Assembly (NCBI GenBank): GCA_026399205.1
Contig: JAPLRL010000064.1
Span: 1 to 35,376 of the forward strand
Source: Gammaproteobacteria bacterium
GTDB taxonomy: Bacteria > Pseudomonadota > Gammaproteobacteria > Legionellales > Legionellaceae
Direction of reading: 5' to 3'
Length of the DNA stretch: 35,376 nucleotides
Shown here: in pieces, positions 12,734 to 21,829 of the stretch
How the letters are laid out: the number at the start of each line of letters is the position of its first letter
How positions within the stretch are numbered: the stretch's first letter is position 1
Made by a program: the position numbers and the translations under genes
Notes under the pieces: model-generated
What the model saw: the letters and a program-made list of their open reading frames with translations, nothing else
Database searches by the model: none
What the model was told of the DNA's origin: nothing

Positions 12734-15724
12734 TTACCTTATTGCCATCCTGTGACCACGATCATCTGTATGCTGAAAAGGCGTCAGGGCAGCCTGGATA
12801 GCAGGTAAGTGCTCTGTGACGGCGGGTGTAATATAGTTAGTACAAAATACAGAATAGGATTGAAATGATGCCTCAAACCACTTGCCCCACTCTTGCTCTA
12901 ATCTTGTTTCGTAGCATGAAGCGTGCGCATAAGGCTCATGCGTTAACAGAAATATCTTCCTCCAACTCACTTGACAGAATGCGGTTTTTTCTAACTCAAT
13001 AAGCAGTTTTGTTCGATATATCTCCAAAACCAATGAAGAAAATAGCGGATTATGGGCTATCCAACTATTCAGCGTGGCCTTTAGTCCATCGGGTAGCATG
13101 GGCACCAGGGCGTGCATATTAAAGATTCGCACGGCTTTTTGTGATTGAAAAAATGATTGATAACGAAGATCGGCTTGATGGACAATCTCTCTTTCATTGA
13201 AATGCTGTTGACGTATCCCCGCATACTCCTGCTCACGAGCAAAACTGTGAGTAAATCGTGTTTTCAACTCTTCACTTGTGACTTCTTGCCGAGCCACTTG
13301 CCGTGCTGCGTGCCACTGCGCAATTCGACGGTCTAAGTTCTCTCGCTCAGCCTGTATCGTTGCAGCGCATTGGGCGCGCTCAATGATTTCTTGCTCTGCA
13401 CAAGCGTCTCGTGCAGTTCTTGCTGCATGCTCTAAAGGTACTGTAAAGTCTTTTATGGTCTTTTTCATCGACTCTGCAGCAGACTGTTCGATCTGTTTTT
13501 GTCTCTGTTTAGCCTGAGAAACCATCTCTTTGTGATCCGCGTCAAATAGAGCAGATAGTCCCGATCGCTTATCTGATTCATCTCGTTGAACTTTCTTGAG
13601 GTTGTCCCTAACTAAACGCTCAGTATAGACAGCTGACAATAAACTATTTTTGTATGCTTCGGTTTCTGTAACAAAGGTTGAATTGGCTTTTAATACACTT
13701 CTTCTTTGATCAATCTCTTCAGATACAATCACTTCTCGTGCTTTTTTTATTGCTTCTAATGCGATTACCATTGATTTTTTTATCGCAGCGGCTTCACTCT
13801 GAAACAAGGTATGCAGATCAATCATTGTTGTCGAAGACCGCTCGACAAGCTCTTTTCTGTCTTTCCTTTCTGCATTAACAAGGTCACGCCCCCTGCCAAG
13901 CCAACTTGCTTCTATGCGCAGTTGCTGCTGCTTAAGCGCTTCTTGGCTGTCTACAAAGAACTGATGCATTGTCGCCACGTGCTGAGCCTCTCTCTCTTTA
14001 TAGTCCACCTCAACTTGGGCTTGAGAAGGCCGCTCATCCAACCAAGTTTGATTTCGTTGTTCTATGGATTGTTCAATGGCTGTAAAAAATTCGCTAAGGG
14101 TTGTAAACGTAAGAATCGCAGCCTCATGTTCTTTAGCCGCAACATCGGCATTAAAAATGGCTTGATACGTGTCTTTAATTGCCATTAATCGCTCAAGAAC
14201 CCATGGCCAATACTGTACTGTAAGGGTATTTAAAATTTGTTTTAATTCCTCAGGCGTCGTCAACGGCCCTTTTCGCTTTGCAGACATTAGCAAAGGAAAG
14301 TCAACACAACAAGCGGGCTTACTTTGGTTCAACTCATCGAGGTTTAATGCCTTCTTATGAGTCAGAGATTGAAAAACTTTTCCTAAAAACAACAGAACTC
14401 TCGATAAGTCATTTTTTATCTCTTTGGCCGTCATCTGTTCGGCAAGTTTAAGCGCCATATCTGAAAGTGCTGCATGTGACATCCATTGAAGACCAGGCAG
14501 CATAGGTGAATATGTTTTGATGGGTTGCCCAAAGTTCTCTCCAAACATCATTTCTGGCAAGGGAAACTGATGAGTCCAGACACTCACAGAGAGATTTTGC
14601 AGCTCCTGATAGGAAAGGTAATTCGTAATATGTGAAAAATAATGTCTGGCGACGCGAAAAAGTCGCTCTAAAAATTCAGTTGCTAGTTGTTTACGTCCTT
14701 GAAAATCAAAAACAAAACAACCCTCTGGCGTACGGGTAAACGTAAAATGCTCCTCCCGGTACAGATAGTTAAATCCTATTCGTCCATCGCGATATTCTAC
14801 AGGTTGAGCGCCAGGTAGTATAGCGCCTGACTCATAATTCACACTTAACGTTCGAAATGGATCTCGCAATTGAGCAGGACCATAAAGCTTGCCATCCTTA
14901 CACGTTCCGCTTATTTTTAAGATGTTGTAAAACAAAGACAATGGCTGTGACCTCACCACAACCGCGAGCTGTTCATAATCTTGATTCTCTACAAAGTGAG
15001 GAGGGATAGGTGCATGACTTCGGTAATAATATTGTTGAACCACCGGACCATTGAGATCAAGGGCCTTATTAAGCGTCCCACGCTGACAGATAATCCCTTT
15101 TGCATTAACGTCTAGAACTGAACCAAAACCAGTGAGGTTTCCAGTGGATCGGTACGAATAAAGCTTGAACGTATCAGCCTGCCCATCAGGCATACATTTT
15201 GAAATAAACTGATCATAGCCCGGATGAAGTTCCCCTTCAGTCTTAAAATCACGATTATATTGTTCGGTTATCGTACAAAGGCCCAGATGCCAACTAACGA
15301 CATCTTGAGTTTTTCCAGATTTAGCATCATATATTTCAATAATCCTCACCGTTTCATCATCTATTCTTTCTTTAAAGAAAAGATCACAAGTGCCCGTTAA
15401 GACAGGCGAAAGGCTGGTGAGTTTAGTGTGAAGTTCCCCTTTGTCATTGTGTGTTTCTTGTACAAACCAGTCGCAATCATCAAGTCTCATCCCATAAGAA
15501 GCAATCAAGCGCTTTTCATTGCCAACTTGACGATAATAACCAAATATATAACGCCAATCGTCTAAGTACATATACTGAAAAACATCCGCTCCTCGAGCGG
15601 GTGCTGGCGTGACCATTAGATTATTTTGGCATTTTTCTTCATAAAAAAATTTAGATGGGTAGTAAAAGTGAGCTGGCATGGTGATCGTTATTTGCTCATA
15701 ATGTAATGGGCGAAATTCTAACAT
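12734..15724 (-). CDS. 996-residue coiled-coil protein, putative effector
   Basis: I do not recognise a family. The N-terminal half (~1-480) is rich in aromatic residues and beta-type patterns, with Tyr/Gly/Asp runs such as DDWRYIFGYYRQVGNEKRL and a MORN-like phrase CKDGKLYGPAQLRDPF. The second half (~540-870) is strongly helical and charged (Glu, Lys, Arg, Gln, Ala heptads), a long predicted coiled coil, followed by a short globular tail. There is no signal peptide or membrane helix. Size, coiled coil and isolation from any operon are typical of type IV effectors in Legionellales, but that is inference. The ATG start has no strong ribosome binding site. It is convergent with the ATPase gene, 67 bp apart. 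Confidence 0.65.
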   Translation of the reverse strand: MLEFRPLHYEQITITMPAHFYYPSKFFYEEKCQNNLMVTPAPARGADVFQYMYLDDWRYIFGYYRQVGNEKRLIASYGMRLDDCDWFVQETHNDKGELHTKLTSLSPVLTGTCDLFFKERIDDETVRIIEIYDAKSGKTQDVVSWHLGLCTITEQYNRDFKTEGELHPGYDQFISKCMPDGQADTFKLYSYRSTGNLTGFGSVLDVNAKGIICQRGTLNKALDLNGPVVQQYYYRSHAPIPPHFVENQDYEQLAVVVRSQPLSLFYNILKISGTCKDGKLYGPAQLRDPFRTLSVNYESGAILPGAQPVEYRDGRIGFNYLYREEHFTFTRTPEGCFVFDFQGRKQLATEFLERLFRVARHYFSHITNYLSYQELQNLSVSVWTHQFPLPEMMFGENFGQPIKTYSPMLPGLQWMSHAALSDMALKLAEQMTAKEIKNDLSRVLLFLGKVFQSLTHKKALNLDELNQSKPACCVDFPLLMSAKRKGPLTTPEELKQILNTLTVQYWPWVLERLMAIKDTYQAIFNADVAAKEHEAAILTFTTLSEFFTAIEQSIEQRNQTWLDERPSQAQVEVDYKEREAQHVATMHQFFVDSQEALKQQQLRIEASWLGRGRDLVNAERKDRKELVERSSTTMIDLHTLFQSEAAAIKKSMVIALEAIKKAREVIVSEEIDQRRSVLKANSTFVTETEAYKNSLLSAVYTERLVRDNLKKVQRDESDKRSGLSALFDADHKEMVSQAKQRQKQIEQSAAESMKKTIKDFTVPLEHAARTARDACAEQEIIERAQCAATIQAERENLDRRIAQWHAARQVARQEVTSEELKTRFTHSFAREQEYAGIRQQHFNEREIVHQADLRYQSFFQSQKAVRIFNMHALVPMLPDGLKATLNSWIAHNPLFSSLVLEIYRTKLLIELEKTAFCQVSWRKIFLLTHEPYAHASCYETRLEQEWGKWFEASFQSYSVFCTNYITPAVTEHLPAIQAALTPFQHTDDRGHRMAIR

Positions 15725-15777
15725 GACTTATAATATCAAGTATACCCAACGCTAATGAGTTTTCTATACGCGGATCC

Positions 15778-15929
15778 GCCCCCTCTCCCGCGCTATGAAC
15801 CTTTATTGAGATTCGATCTTTGACGCGGGGGAGGGTTGGGGAGGGGGTAAAACCTTGTAACCCCCCTCCCTAAGCCTCCCCCGCGCTCACCATATGGGTC
15901 TTAAAAGGGTTTCTCCCGCGGGAGAGGGG
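15778..15929. repeat. family C double hairpin
   Basis: The order is CCCCCTCTCCCGCG, then GCGGGGGAGGGTTGGGGAGG, then a C-rich complement CCCTCCCTAAGCCTCCCCCG, then CGCGGGAGAGGGG. The outer and inner arms can pair either as two side-by-side hairpins or as one long stem. Related 155-bp units are at 18582-18738 and 28584-28738. It lies between asd (3' side) and the 996-residue gene. No target duplication is apparent. Confidence 0.85.
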
Positions 15930-16013
15930 ATTGATCGGTGTGAAACTAAAGAGGTGTGCATACCTTAGGGTGAGGGCGGTGGTATTCGAGCGTAAAAAGG
16001 TTGGGGACGTTAC

Positions 16014-17039
16014 CTACAAATAATCCCGACACAAAATCTCTGCGATCTGTACCGCATTGGTCGCCGCCCCTTTACGGATATTATCCGCAACCACCCATAA
16101 ATTGAGCCCTAAAGGATCAACCAAATCCTGACGAATGCGCCCCACAAACACCTCGTCTTTCCCTACCGCATGGGTCATTGGCGTGGGATATTGCTGCTTA
16201 GCAGGATTATCGACTACCACCACACCAGGCGCTTTTTTTAATAAATCGCGGGCTTGTTTCGGCGTAATAGGCTTGCGAGTTTCAATGTGAATCGACTCTG
16301 AATGGCCATATAACACAGGCACCCTCACCGTGGTCGGATTCACCATGATCTCGTCATCTTCTAACATTTTTTGGGTTTCCCACACCATTTTCATTTCTTC
16401 TTTCGTATAGCCATTTTCTAAAAACACATCAATATGGGGTAGCACGTTAAAAGCAATGGGATGTGGATAGACTTCTGATTTTGCGCTACGCCCATTGAGT
16501 AACTCACTTACCTGATGAATCAATTCACTGACTGCGCGCTTGCCTGTACCTGAAACGGCTTGATAGGTCGATACATTAATCCGACGAATACCCACCGCGT
16601 CATAAATAGGTTTTAAGGCAACCAACATTTGAATCGTTGAACAGTTCGGGTTGGCAATAATCCCTCGATTCACATAGTCTGCAATGCGTTGTGCGTTGAC
16701 TTCCGGCACCACCAAAGGGATGTCTTTTTCATAGCGAAAACAAGAGGTGTTATCAATGACCACAGCACCTGCTGCGACCGCTCTAGGTGCATGCAATTTT
16801 GAGATCTCCCCGCCTGCTGAAAATAAGGCGATATCCACCCCCTCAAAATCAAATTCAGCCAAGTCCATCACGTCGAGGTCACGCCGTGCAAATTGCAGTG
16901 TTTTTCCCACCGAACGCGAACTTGCTAAAAGGGATAACTCCCCGACAGGAAAGTCTCTTTCTTGCAACACACTCAACATGGCCTCACCCACAGCCCCTGT
17001 TGCCCCTACAATTGCAACATTGAATTTGTTCTTGCTCAT
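16014..17039 (-). CDS. asd: aspartate-semialdehyde dehydrogenase
   Basis: Asd reduces aspartyl phosphate to aspartate semialdehyde with NADPH, at the branch point to lysine/diaminopimelate, threonine and methionine. The 341-residue length fits the family. The Rossmann motif is NVAIVGATGAVGEAM; the catalytic Cys133 lies in NPNCSTIQM; HSESIHIETRKP holds the substrate-binding and catalytic His region. The ATG overlaps the prmB stop (ATGA), so asd is translated from the prmB-asd transcript by coupling. Confidence 0.95.
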   Translation of the reverse strand: MSKNKFNVAIVGATGAVGEAMLSVLQERDFPVGELSLLASSRSVGKTLQFARRDLDVMDLAEFDFEGVDIALFSAGGEISKLHAPRAVAAGAVVIDNTSCFRYEKDIPLVVPEVNAQRIADYVNRGIIANPNCSTIQMLVALKPIYDAVGIRRINVSTYQAVSGTGKRAVSELIHQVSELLNGRSAKSEVYPHPIAFNVLPHIDVFLENGYTKEEMKMVWETQKMLEDDEIMVNPTTVRVPVLYGHSESIHIETRKPITPKQARDLLKKAPGVVVVDNPAKQQYPTPMTHAVGKDEVFVGRIRQDLVDPLGLNLWVVADNIRKGAATNAVQIAEILCRDYL

Positions 17040-17965
17040 TCGAGTCCCCTTAACTGTGCCGCTGTTAACAAAAATATCCCTTGTCCACCACGCTCAAAAT
17101 CTAGCCAAGTAAAGGGTAAATGCGGGTACGCCTCTACCAACGCAGGCTCACTGTTTCCGACTTCAACCACCAATATCCCCTGTGGCGACAAATATTCACT
17201 TGCCCGCTCTAAAATTTGCCTGACAATCTTAAGCCCATTGTCTTCTGCCTCCAACGCCATCCTGGGTTCATGATGGTATTCTGCTGGCAATGTTTCACAT
17301 TCTTGATGCCCCACGTAAGGCGGATTCGACACAATCACATCGTATTGTACCTGCGGTACGTGTTGCCATACATCTGATTGTAGCACTTGCACGGCATCAT
17401 TCATCTGGTGTTGGGTTACATTCATGCGGGCGACATCTAGCGCATCTTCGGAGAGATCTACCGCATCAACCAAAGCCTCCGGAAAAGCGTATGCACAGGC
17501 AATCGCAATACAACCACTGCCGGTACATAAGTCTAACACACGCTGCACGCTGTCTGCTTCGACCCATGGCTCAAAGCGCTGCTCGATGAGTTCGGCAATC
17601 GGCGAGCGTGGAATCAACACCCGCTCATCCACATAATAGGCTTCTCCACAAAAATAAGCCTGATGCGTTAAATAAGCAACAGGCACTTTTTCAATAATAC
17701 GTTTTTTTAATTGAGAAAATATATGCTGTTTTTCTGACCTGGTTAAGCGCGCCTGTAACACCATGGCATTCACGTCATGGGTTAAATTTAAACTGCCCAA
17801 AATGAGCGCGACCATCTCATCCCAAGCATTATCCGTCCCATGACCATACCACAAGCCGGCTTGCGCGGCTGAGGTGATCCCAAAGCGAATAAAGTCCAGT
17901 GGCGTCTTTAATGCATCGAGTATGATGGATTCTTGTTTGTGCCAATCTTGATTATATGGTTTCAT
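17036..17965 (-). CDS. prmB: protein N5-glutamine methyltransferase, ribosomal protein L3-specific
   Basis: PrmB methylates a glutamine of ribosomal protein L3 using S-adenosylmethionine. 309 residues is the usual length. The AdoMet motif VLDLCTGSGCIAIACAY and the substrate-binding VSNPPYVGHQ are both present, with IPRSPIAELI just before the fold as in PrmB/PrmC. It is divergent from smrB with only 36 bp between start codons; the same neighbour pair occurs in E. coli and supports PrmB over PrmC. It overlaps asd downstream by 4 bp. Confidence 0.92.
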   Translation of the reverse strand: MKPYNQDWHKQESIILDALKTPLDFIRFGITSAAQAGLWYGHGTDNAWDEMVALILGSLNLTHDVNAMVLQARLTRSEKQHIFSQLKKRIIEKVPVAYLTHQAYFCGEAYYVDERVLIPRSPIAELIEQRFEPWVEADSVQRVLDLCTGSGCIAIACAYAFPEALVDAVDLSEDALDVARMNVTQHQMNDAVQVLQSDVWQHVPQVQYDVIVSNPPYVGHQECETLPAEYHHEPRMALEAEDNGLKIVRQILERASEYLSPQGILVVEVGNSEPALVEAYPHLPFTWLDFERGGQGIFLLTAAQLRGLE

Positions 17966-18001
17966 ATCACCTATCTCACTCTCATTTCATTATACCCAAT
18001 C

Positions 18002-18550
18002 ATGCCAACCCCCCCGCTCTCCGATGAAGATAAAGCGTTATTTCGACAAAGCGTTGGCGAGGTCAAACCCATAACCCCCAATCGTAGGTTGGGCCTTGGC
18101 CCAACAAAAAATCGCATGTTGGGCCAAGGCCCAACCTACTCCCGCGTGACTCAAAGCCCCCTGAAGACAGCGTCCATTTACCTATCCGATACAACGCAAA
18201 CCAACCTAACCGGCGAAGCCATCCTATTTTACAACCAAACCCCACTAGAAAAAAACCATCTCCAGCGCCTCAAACAAGGCTTACTCCCCATTGAGGGCAC
18301 CCTTGATTTACATGGTCTATTCGCCGAACAAGCTAAAAATTCGCTCGTCCAATTCATCGAAAACCACACCAGATTAAAGCATCGTTTACTCTTAATTGTG
18401 CATGGAAAAGGCCAGCACGGGAAAATCCCTCTCTTGAAAAATCTAGTGAACCACTGGCTGCCCCAACTTCCACACGTCTTGGCTTTTGTGAGTGCAAAAC
18501 CCAAAGATGGCGGCACTGGGGCTGTGTATGTGTTATTGAAACGCGCCTAA
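18002..18550 (+). CDS. smrB: SmrB-like ribosome-rescue endonuclease
   Basis: SmrB cleaves mRNA between collided ribosomes in E. coli. The N-terminus LSDEDKALFRQSVGEVKPI matches the conserved SmrB N-terminal helix, and the Smr domain follows: LDLHGLFAEQAKNSLVQFIE, LLIVHGKGQHGK, and KPKDGGTGAVYVLL. The LDLHG and HGKG motifs are the family signature. The 182-residue start is ATG 18002; 23 further codons upstream in frame run into the prmB start and are ignored. A 56-bp double palindrome sits in frame in the linker between the N-terminal helix and the Smr domain, adding RRLGLGPTKNRMLGQGPTY. The linker is naturally variable, so function is probably kept. Confidence 0.88.
   Translation: MPTPPLSDEDKALFRQSVGEVKPITPNRRLGLGPTKNRMLGQGPTYSRVTQSPLKTASIYLSDTTQTNLTGEAILFYNQTPLEKNHLQRLKQGLLPIEGTLDLHGLFAEQAKNSLVQFIENHTRLKHRLLLIVHGKGQHGKIPLLKNLVNHWLPQLPHVLAFVSAKPKDGGTGAVYVLLKRA
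18084..18139. repeat. family B double palindrome inside smrB
   Basis: Two 22-bp arms (18084-18105 and 18118-18139) are perfect reverse complements around a 12-bp spacer. Each arm itself contains the palindrome GTTGGGCC-TT/AA-GGCCCAAC. The core equals that in nadE. It is read in frame as two RLGLGPT/MLGQGPT-type peptides inside SmrB. Confidence 0.9.
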
Positions 18551-18581
18551 GTAACGTTTTTCACGCCTCACTCCGATCAGT

Positions 18582-18738
18582 CCCCTCTCCCGCGCGAGAA
18601 ACCCTTATAGGGCTCATATGTCGAGCGCGGGGGAGGGTTAGGGAGGGGGAAGGCAACAACCTGGTTTTACCCCCTCCCCAGCCCTCCCCCGCGACAGACA
18701 TCTATATACTGTTTAAATTCATAGCGCGGGAGAGGGGG
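18582..18738. repeat. family C double hairpin
   Basis: It has the same architecture as 15778-15929: outer arms CCCCTCTCCCGCGC and GCGCGGGAGAGGGG, inner arms GCGGGGGAGGGTTAGGGAGG and CCTCCCCAGCCCTCCCCCGC. It lies between the convergent ends of smrB and fabI, where it could terminate both. Confidence 0.85.
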
Positions 18739-18764
18739 TATCCGAGCATTAAGCGTTACCTCAC

Positions 18765-19553
18765 TTACTCGTCAATCAACCGACCGGAAACCGCATGATA
18801 CCCCGCATCAACATGCACCACTTCACCCGTGATGCCTGATGCTAAATCAGAACATAAAAAGGCCGCCGTATTACCCACTTCTTTTGCCGTAATATTCCGC
18901 CGCAATGGAGCAACATCAGCGTAGGCTGATTGAATTTTTCTAAAGTCTTTAATACCGGCTGCTGCGAGCGTTTTAATAGGCCCTGCCGAAATCGCATTCA
19001 CACGTTGTCCTTTGGGTCCAAGACTTGCAGCCATATAACGGACCGTCGCTTCTAAACTGGCTTTGGCAATGCCCATGACATTGTAATTGGGGACCGCTTT
19101 TTCTGCGCCAAAATAACTGAGTGTTAAAATTGACCCTTGGGTATCTTTCATCAGCGGTTGTGCTGCTTGCGCGAGAGCCACCAGACTATACACACTGATA
19201 TCATGGGCAATCTCAAACCCTTTGCGATTCGCATTCGTCATGAAATCCCCGCCTATTTGATCAGCAGGCGCGTAAGCGACCGAGTGAACCAAGATATCTA
19301 AACTATCCCATTCTTCACCCAATAAAGAAAACACGTTTTGAATATCTTCATCACGACTCACCTCACAAGGAAACGTCCACTTCGAACCAAAATGCGCGGC
19401 CATTTCTTCCACACGCAATTGTAAACGCTCATTTTGATACGTAAACGCCAACTCAGCCCCTTGTTCATGCATGGCTTCTGCAATCCCATAAGCAATCGAG
19501 CGCTGACTAGCTAACCCTACAATTAATGCTTTTTTACCCGTCAAAAACCCCAT
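18765..19553 (-). CDS. fabI: enoyl-[acyl-carrier-protein] reductase (NADH)
   Basis: FabI carries out the last reduction of the type II fatty-acid elongation cycle. From ATG 19553 the protein has 262 residues, the E. coli length; this start has AGGAG seven bases upstream inside the udk end, and begins [13 protein letters not shown] as in the family. Catalytic residues line up with E. coli: Tyr147, Tyr157 and Lys164 in [21 protein letters not shown] nucleotide-binding [13 protein letters not shown] is present. These residues are those of triclosan-sensitive FabI (inference). It follows udk by 2 bp, so the two are cotranscribed. Confidence 0.95.
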   Translation of the reverse strand: MGFLTGKKALIVGLASQRSIAYGIAEAMHEQGAELAFTYQNERLQLRVEEMAAHFGSKWTFPCEVSRDEDIQNVFSLLGEEWDSLDILVHSVAYAPADQIGGDFMTNANRKGFEIAHDISVYSLVALAQAAQPLMKDTQGSILTLSYFGAEKAVPNYNVMGIAKASLEATVRYMAASLGPKGQRVNAISAGPIKTLAAAGIKDFRKIQSAYADVAPLRRNITAKEVGNTAAFLCSDLASGITGEVVHVDAGYHAVSGRLIDE

Positions 19554-19555
19554 GT

Positions 19556-20194
19556 TCACTCTCCTTTTTGGTGGCTAGCAAGTAACTCGCGCATTTTCGC
19601 TTTAATCATATCAATGGCAATGCGATTTTCTCCCCCGCGCGGCACAATCAAATCAGCATAACGGCTAGAAGGCTCAATAAATTGTAAATACATAGGCCGA
19701 ACCGTGGTTTCATATTGATACACCACTGATTCAAATGAGCGATGGCGATCGACCACATCACGCTTTAAGCGACGCAATAAACACACATCCAGTGGTGTAG
19801 ACATAAAAATACGAATATCCATCAGATCTCTGAGTTCTTGGTCTGCAAATAATAAAATCCCTTCCAACACAATAATCGCACGCTCGCCAATATGACGGGT
19901 TTCCGCCAAACGAATGTGTTGAGAATGAGAATAAATAGGAATATCAATGCCTTTACCAGATTGTAATATTTTTAAATGTTGGCAAAGGAGGGCATGATCA
20001 AATGCATCTGGATGATCATAATTAATTTTTTCTCGCTCACTCATTGGCAAGTGGCTACTGTTTTTATAATATGAATCTTCTGAAATCACCGCCACTTGAT
20101 TCGAACCCAATTCGTTGACAATGGTATTCGCAAGCAAGCTTTTACCGGAAGCAGATGGACCAGAGATCCCAATGATGATGGCCTGTTTTTGCAT
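19556..20194 (-). CDS. udk: uridine kinase
   Basis: Udk phosphorylates uridine and cytidine in pyrimidine salvage. From ATG 20194 the protein has 212 residues, beginning [12 protein letters not shown]; the P-loop is GPSASGKS (12-19). [18 protein letters not shown] and [10 protein letters not shown] are the nucleoside-binding blocks of the family. A frame extension to a TTG at 20251 adds 19 residues not seen in Udk and is rejected. No strong ribosome binding site precedes the chosen ATG. It is the first gene of a udk-fabI unit. Confidence 0.92.
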   Translation of the reverse strand: MQKQAIIIGISGPSASGKSLLANTIVNELGSNQVAVISEDSYYKNSSHLPMSEREKINYDHPDAFDHALLCQHLKILQSGKGIDIPIYSHSQHIRLAETRHIGERAIIVLEGILLFADQELRDLMDIRIFMSTPLDVCLLRRLKRDVVDRHRSFESVVYQYETTVRPMYLQFIEPSSRYADLIVPRGGENRIAIDMIKAKMRELLASHQKGE

Positions 20195-20304
20195 AAAAAT
20201 GAAAATCTTCTGATCAATATGAAGGAGTGCAAAGCTTAATGGCTTATTCAATTGAATTCAATAGGCTCCCTAATCTTTATGCTGCGGCCCTCGCAGGAGA
20301 TCAC

Positions 20305-20631
20305 TTAAAACCAGTGAAATCCTTTTGCCAACATCCCCGCAGTTGACATCACCACAGCGACGCCTGTCCATATGGTAAATTTGAGCGTTTCATATCTGAG
20401 TTTTTCTATTCCTAGCTCTAAATCTTTTCTAACCTTTTCTATCGCCAAGTCTAGATCTTTATTTCTAACCAGATCATCTAAATGCAATTCTTGTTTAATA
20501 TTGTTCTTAAGTTCAGATTTAACCTCAACAATAACTTGTTCAAGTTTACGTGCTTGGACCTCAGATTGTTGATCTGTAAAACCAGCTTTTTTTAAATCAT
20601 GGATGTATTCAACAATTGATACTGCTGCCAT
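20305..20631 (-). CDS. DUF1640-like coiled-coil membrane-anchored protein
   Basis: 108 residues. An N-terminal helical part (YIHDLKKAGFTDQQSEVQAR) is followed by a long charged coiled coil (LDLAIEKVRKDLELGIEKLR) and one C-terminal membrane segment (TIWTGVAVVMSTAGMLAKGF) with almost no residues after it. This layout matches the DUF1640 / CCDC90-like family, which in eukaryotes includes MCUR1 and in bacteria consists of short proteins of unknown function. It is a tail-anchored single gene between udk and pyrD. Confidence 0.75.
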   Translation of the reverse strand: MAAVSIVEYIHDLKKAGFTDQQSEVQARKLEQVIVEVKSELKNNIKQELHLDDLVRNKDLDLAIEKVRKDLELGIEKLRYETLKFTIWTGVAVVMSTAGMLAKGFHWF

Positions 20632-20733
20632 AAGTCACTGCCCCACTATATTTATCCTAGATGTAATTATACACTAAAGCTCGGCTGATCACTAAGTCAG
20701 CCTCTTCTATTTGCACAGCTGTTCTCAATCTAA

Positions 20734-20820
20734 CGCTCCGAGTGACCGGTGGACACGTCGCCTGACAGCCTGCTGCTAATCGACAAAATCGTAGTGAGGC
20801 TTCTATGTCCACTCTACGGT
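20734..20820. repeat. family D repeat, degenerate
   Basis: It begins CGCTCCGAGTGACCGGTGGA with CACGTCGCCTGACAG, and ends GAGGCTTCTATGTCCACTCT plus ACGGT. It is the inverted, mutated form of the 10722-10805 unit. It ends 2 bp before the pyrD stop codon and is the only content of this gap. Confidence 0.65.
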
Positions 20821-20821
20821 T

Positions 20822-21829
20822 TCACCGCATCACCGGAACTGATAAACCAACCAATCTGTGCACCAAACCCGGGCCTTCATAAATCAGGCCCGTATACAGT
20901 TGCAACAAATCTGCGCCTGCGGCCAGTTTTTCCATCGCCGTTTTTTCATTCTCAATGCCGCCTGCGGCAATCAACGTCACATCATGCCCCACTTCAGCTT
21001 TAAGCAAGCGTAGTGTCTGTGTAGAGCGCTCAAACAGCGGACGACCACTGAGCCCTCCGCTTTCATTCATGACACCCTTGCTTTTTAAACAGGGTCGCGA
21101 AACTGTTGTGTTGGTTGCGATCATCCCCGAGATGCCATACTGTAACACTTGCTGAGCCAGTGTTTTTAAAGTCTCCAGCGTTTCATCAGGTGAGCATTTT
21201 ACAACCAGGGGAACCCAACGCTGATGGATATCTGCTAAGCGGTGTTGAGCTTCTTGCATGGCTTGGAGTAAATCAGAAAAATAAGTGCCTTGTTGTAATA
21301 AACGCAGATCTTGCGTGTTGGGCGAAGAAATATTCAACGTTACATAGTCTGCAAAAGGATACACTTTTTCATAGCAAATCAAATAATCCTGCACGGCTTG
21401 ATTCAGGGGAGTATCTTTATTTTTACCAATGTTAATCCCTAAAATCCCTGGATAGCGCCGCAAACTCAAGCGCTCAACCAATCGGTCAACCCCTTGGTTA
21501 TTAAACCCTAGGCGATTGATTAAAGCGTGTTCTTGCGGTAAACGAAATAAACGGGGCTTAGCGTTGCCCGCTTGAGGCAACGGCGTCACGGTGCCGACCT
21601 CGATAAACCCAAAAGGGAGTTTACTTAAGCCTTGAATGAATGCCCCGTCTTTATCTAATCCTGCGGCTAGTCCTACTCGATTGGGAAACGTTAATCCCAT
21701 CGCCTGAACAGGTGCAGCTGGTGGCCTTGCAAAGCAACACGCGGGCATCCTATTGAGTGTATGTAAAACCAGTGCATGTGCCCACTCTGGTGGCAGTAAA
21801 AAAAGGGCTTGGCGTAAGAGTCGATACAT
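20822..21829 (-). CDS. pyrD: dihydroorotate dehydrogenase (quinone), class 2
   Basis: PyrD oxidises dihydroorotate to orotate with quinone at the inner membrane, the fourth step of pyrimidine synthesis. 335 residues from ATG 21829, which overlaps the upstream stop (TGATG). This start gives MYRLLRQALFLLPPEWAHAL, the amphipathic class 2 N-terminus that associates with the membrane; a farther ATG at 21856 is less likely. FMN-site blocks GLAAGLDKDG and GTVTPLPQAGNAKPRLFRL, and the catalytic-base loop NISSPNT (166-172), are visible. Confidence 0.94.
   Translation of the reverse strand: MYRLLRQALFLLPPEWAHALVLHTLNRMPACCFARPPAAPVQAMGLTFPNRVGLAAGLDKDGAFIQGLSKLPFGFIEVGTVTPLPQAGNAKPRLFRLPQEHALINRLGFNNQGVDRLVERLSLRRYPGILGINIGKNKDTPLNQAVQDYLICYEKVYPFADYVTLNISSPNTQDLRLLQQGTYFSDLLQAMQEAQHRLADIHQRWVPLVVKCSPDETLETLKTLAQQVLQYGISGMIATNTTVSRPCLKSKGVMNESGGLSGRPLFERSTQTLRLLKAEVGHDVTLIAAGGIENEKTAMEKLAAGADLLQLYTGLIYEGPGLVHRLVGLSVPVMR

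Noticed and set aside
13278..14360. Several plus-strand frames inside the 996-residue gene
   Set aside because: Composition is Cys/Ser/Leu-rich antisense of a coiled coil; no binding sites or recognisable motifs.
15778..15929. CRISPR-like array
   Set aside because: The repeats are inverted rather than direct, with no constant-length spacers and no cas genes nearby.
18063..18516. Minus-strand frames opposite smrB
   Set aside because: They arise because the palindromes read open on both strands; smrB is clearly the real gene by its Smr motifs.
20749..21435. Plus-strand frames opposite pyrD
   Set aside because: Antisense shadows of a well-supported pyrD gene; one starts inside a dispersed repeat.
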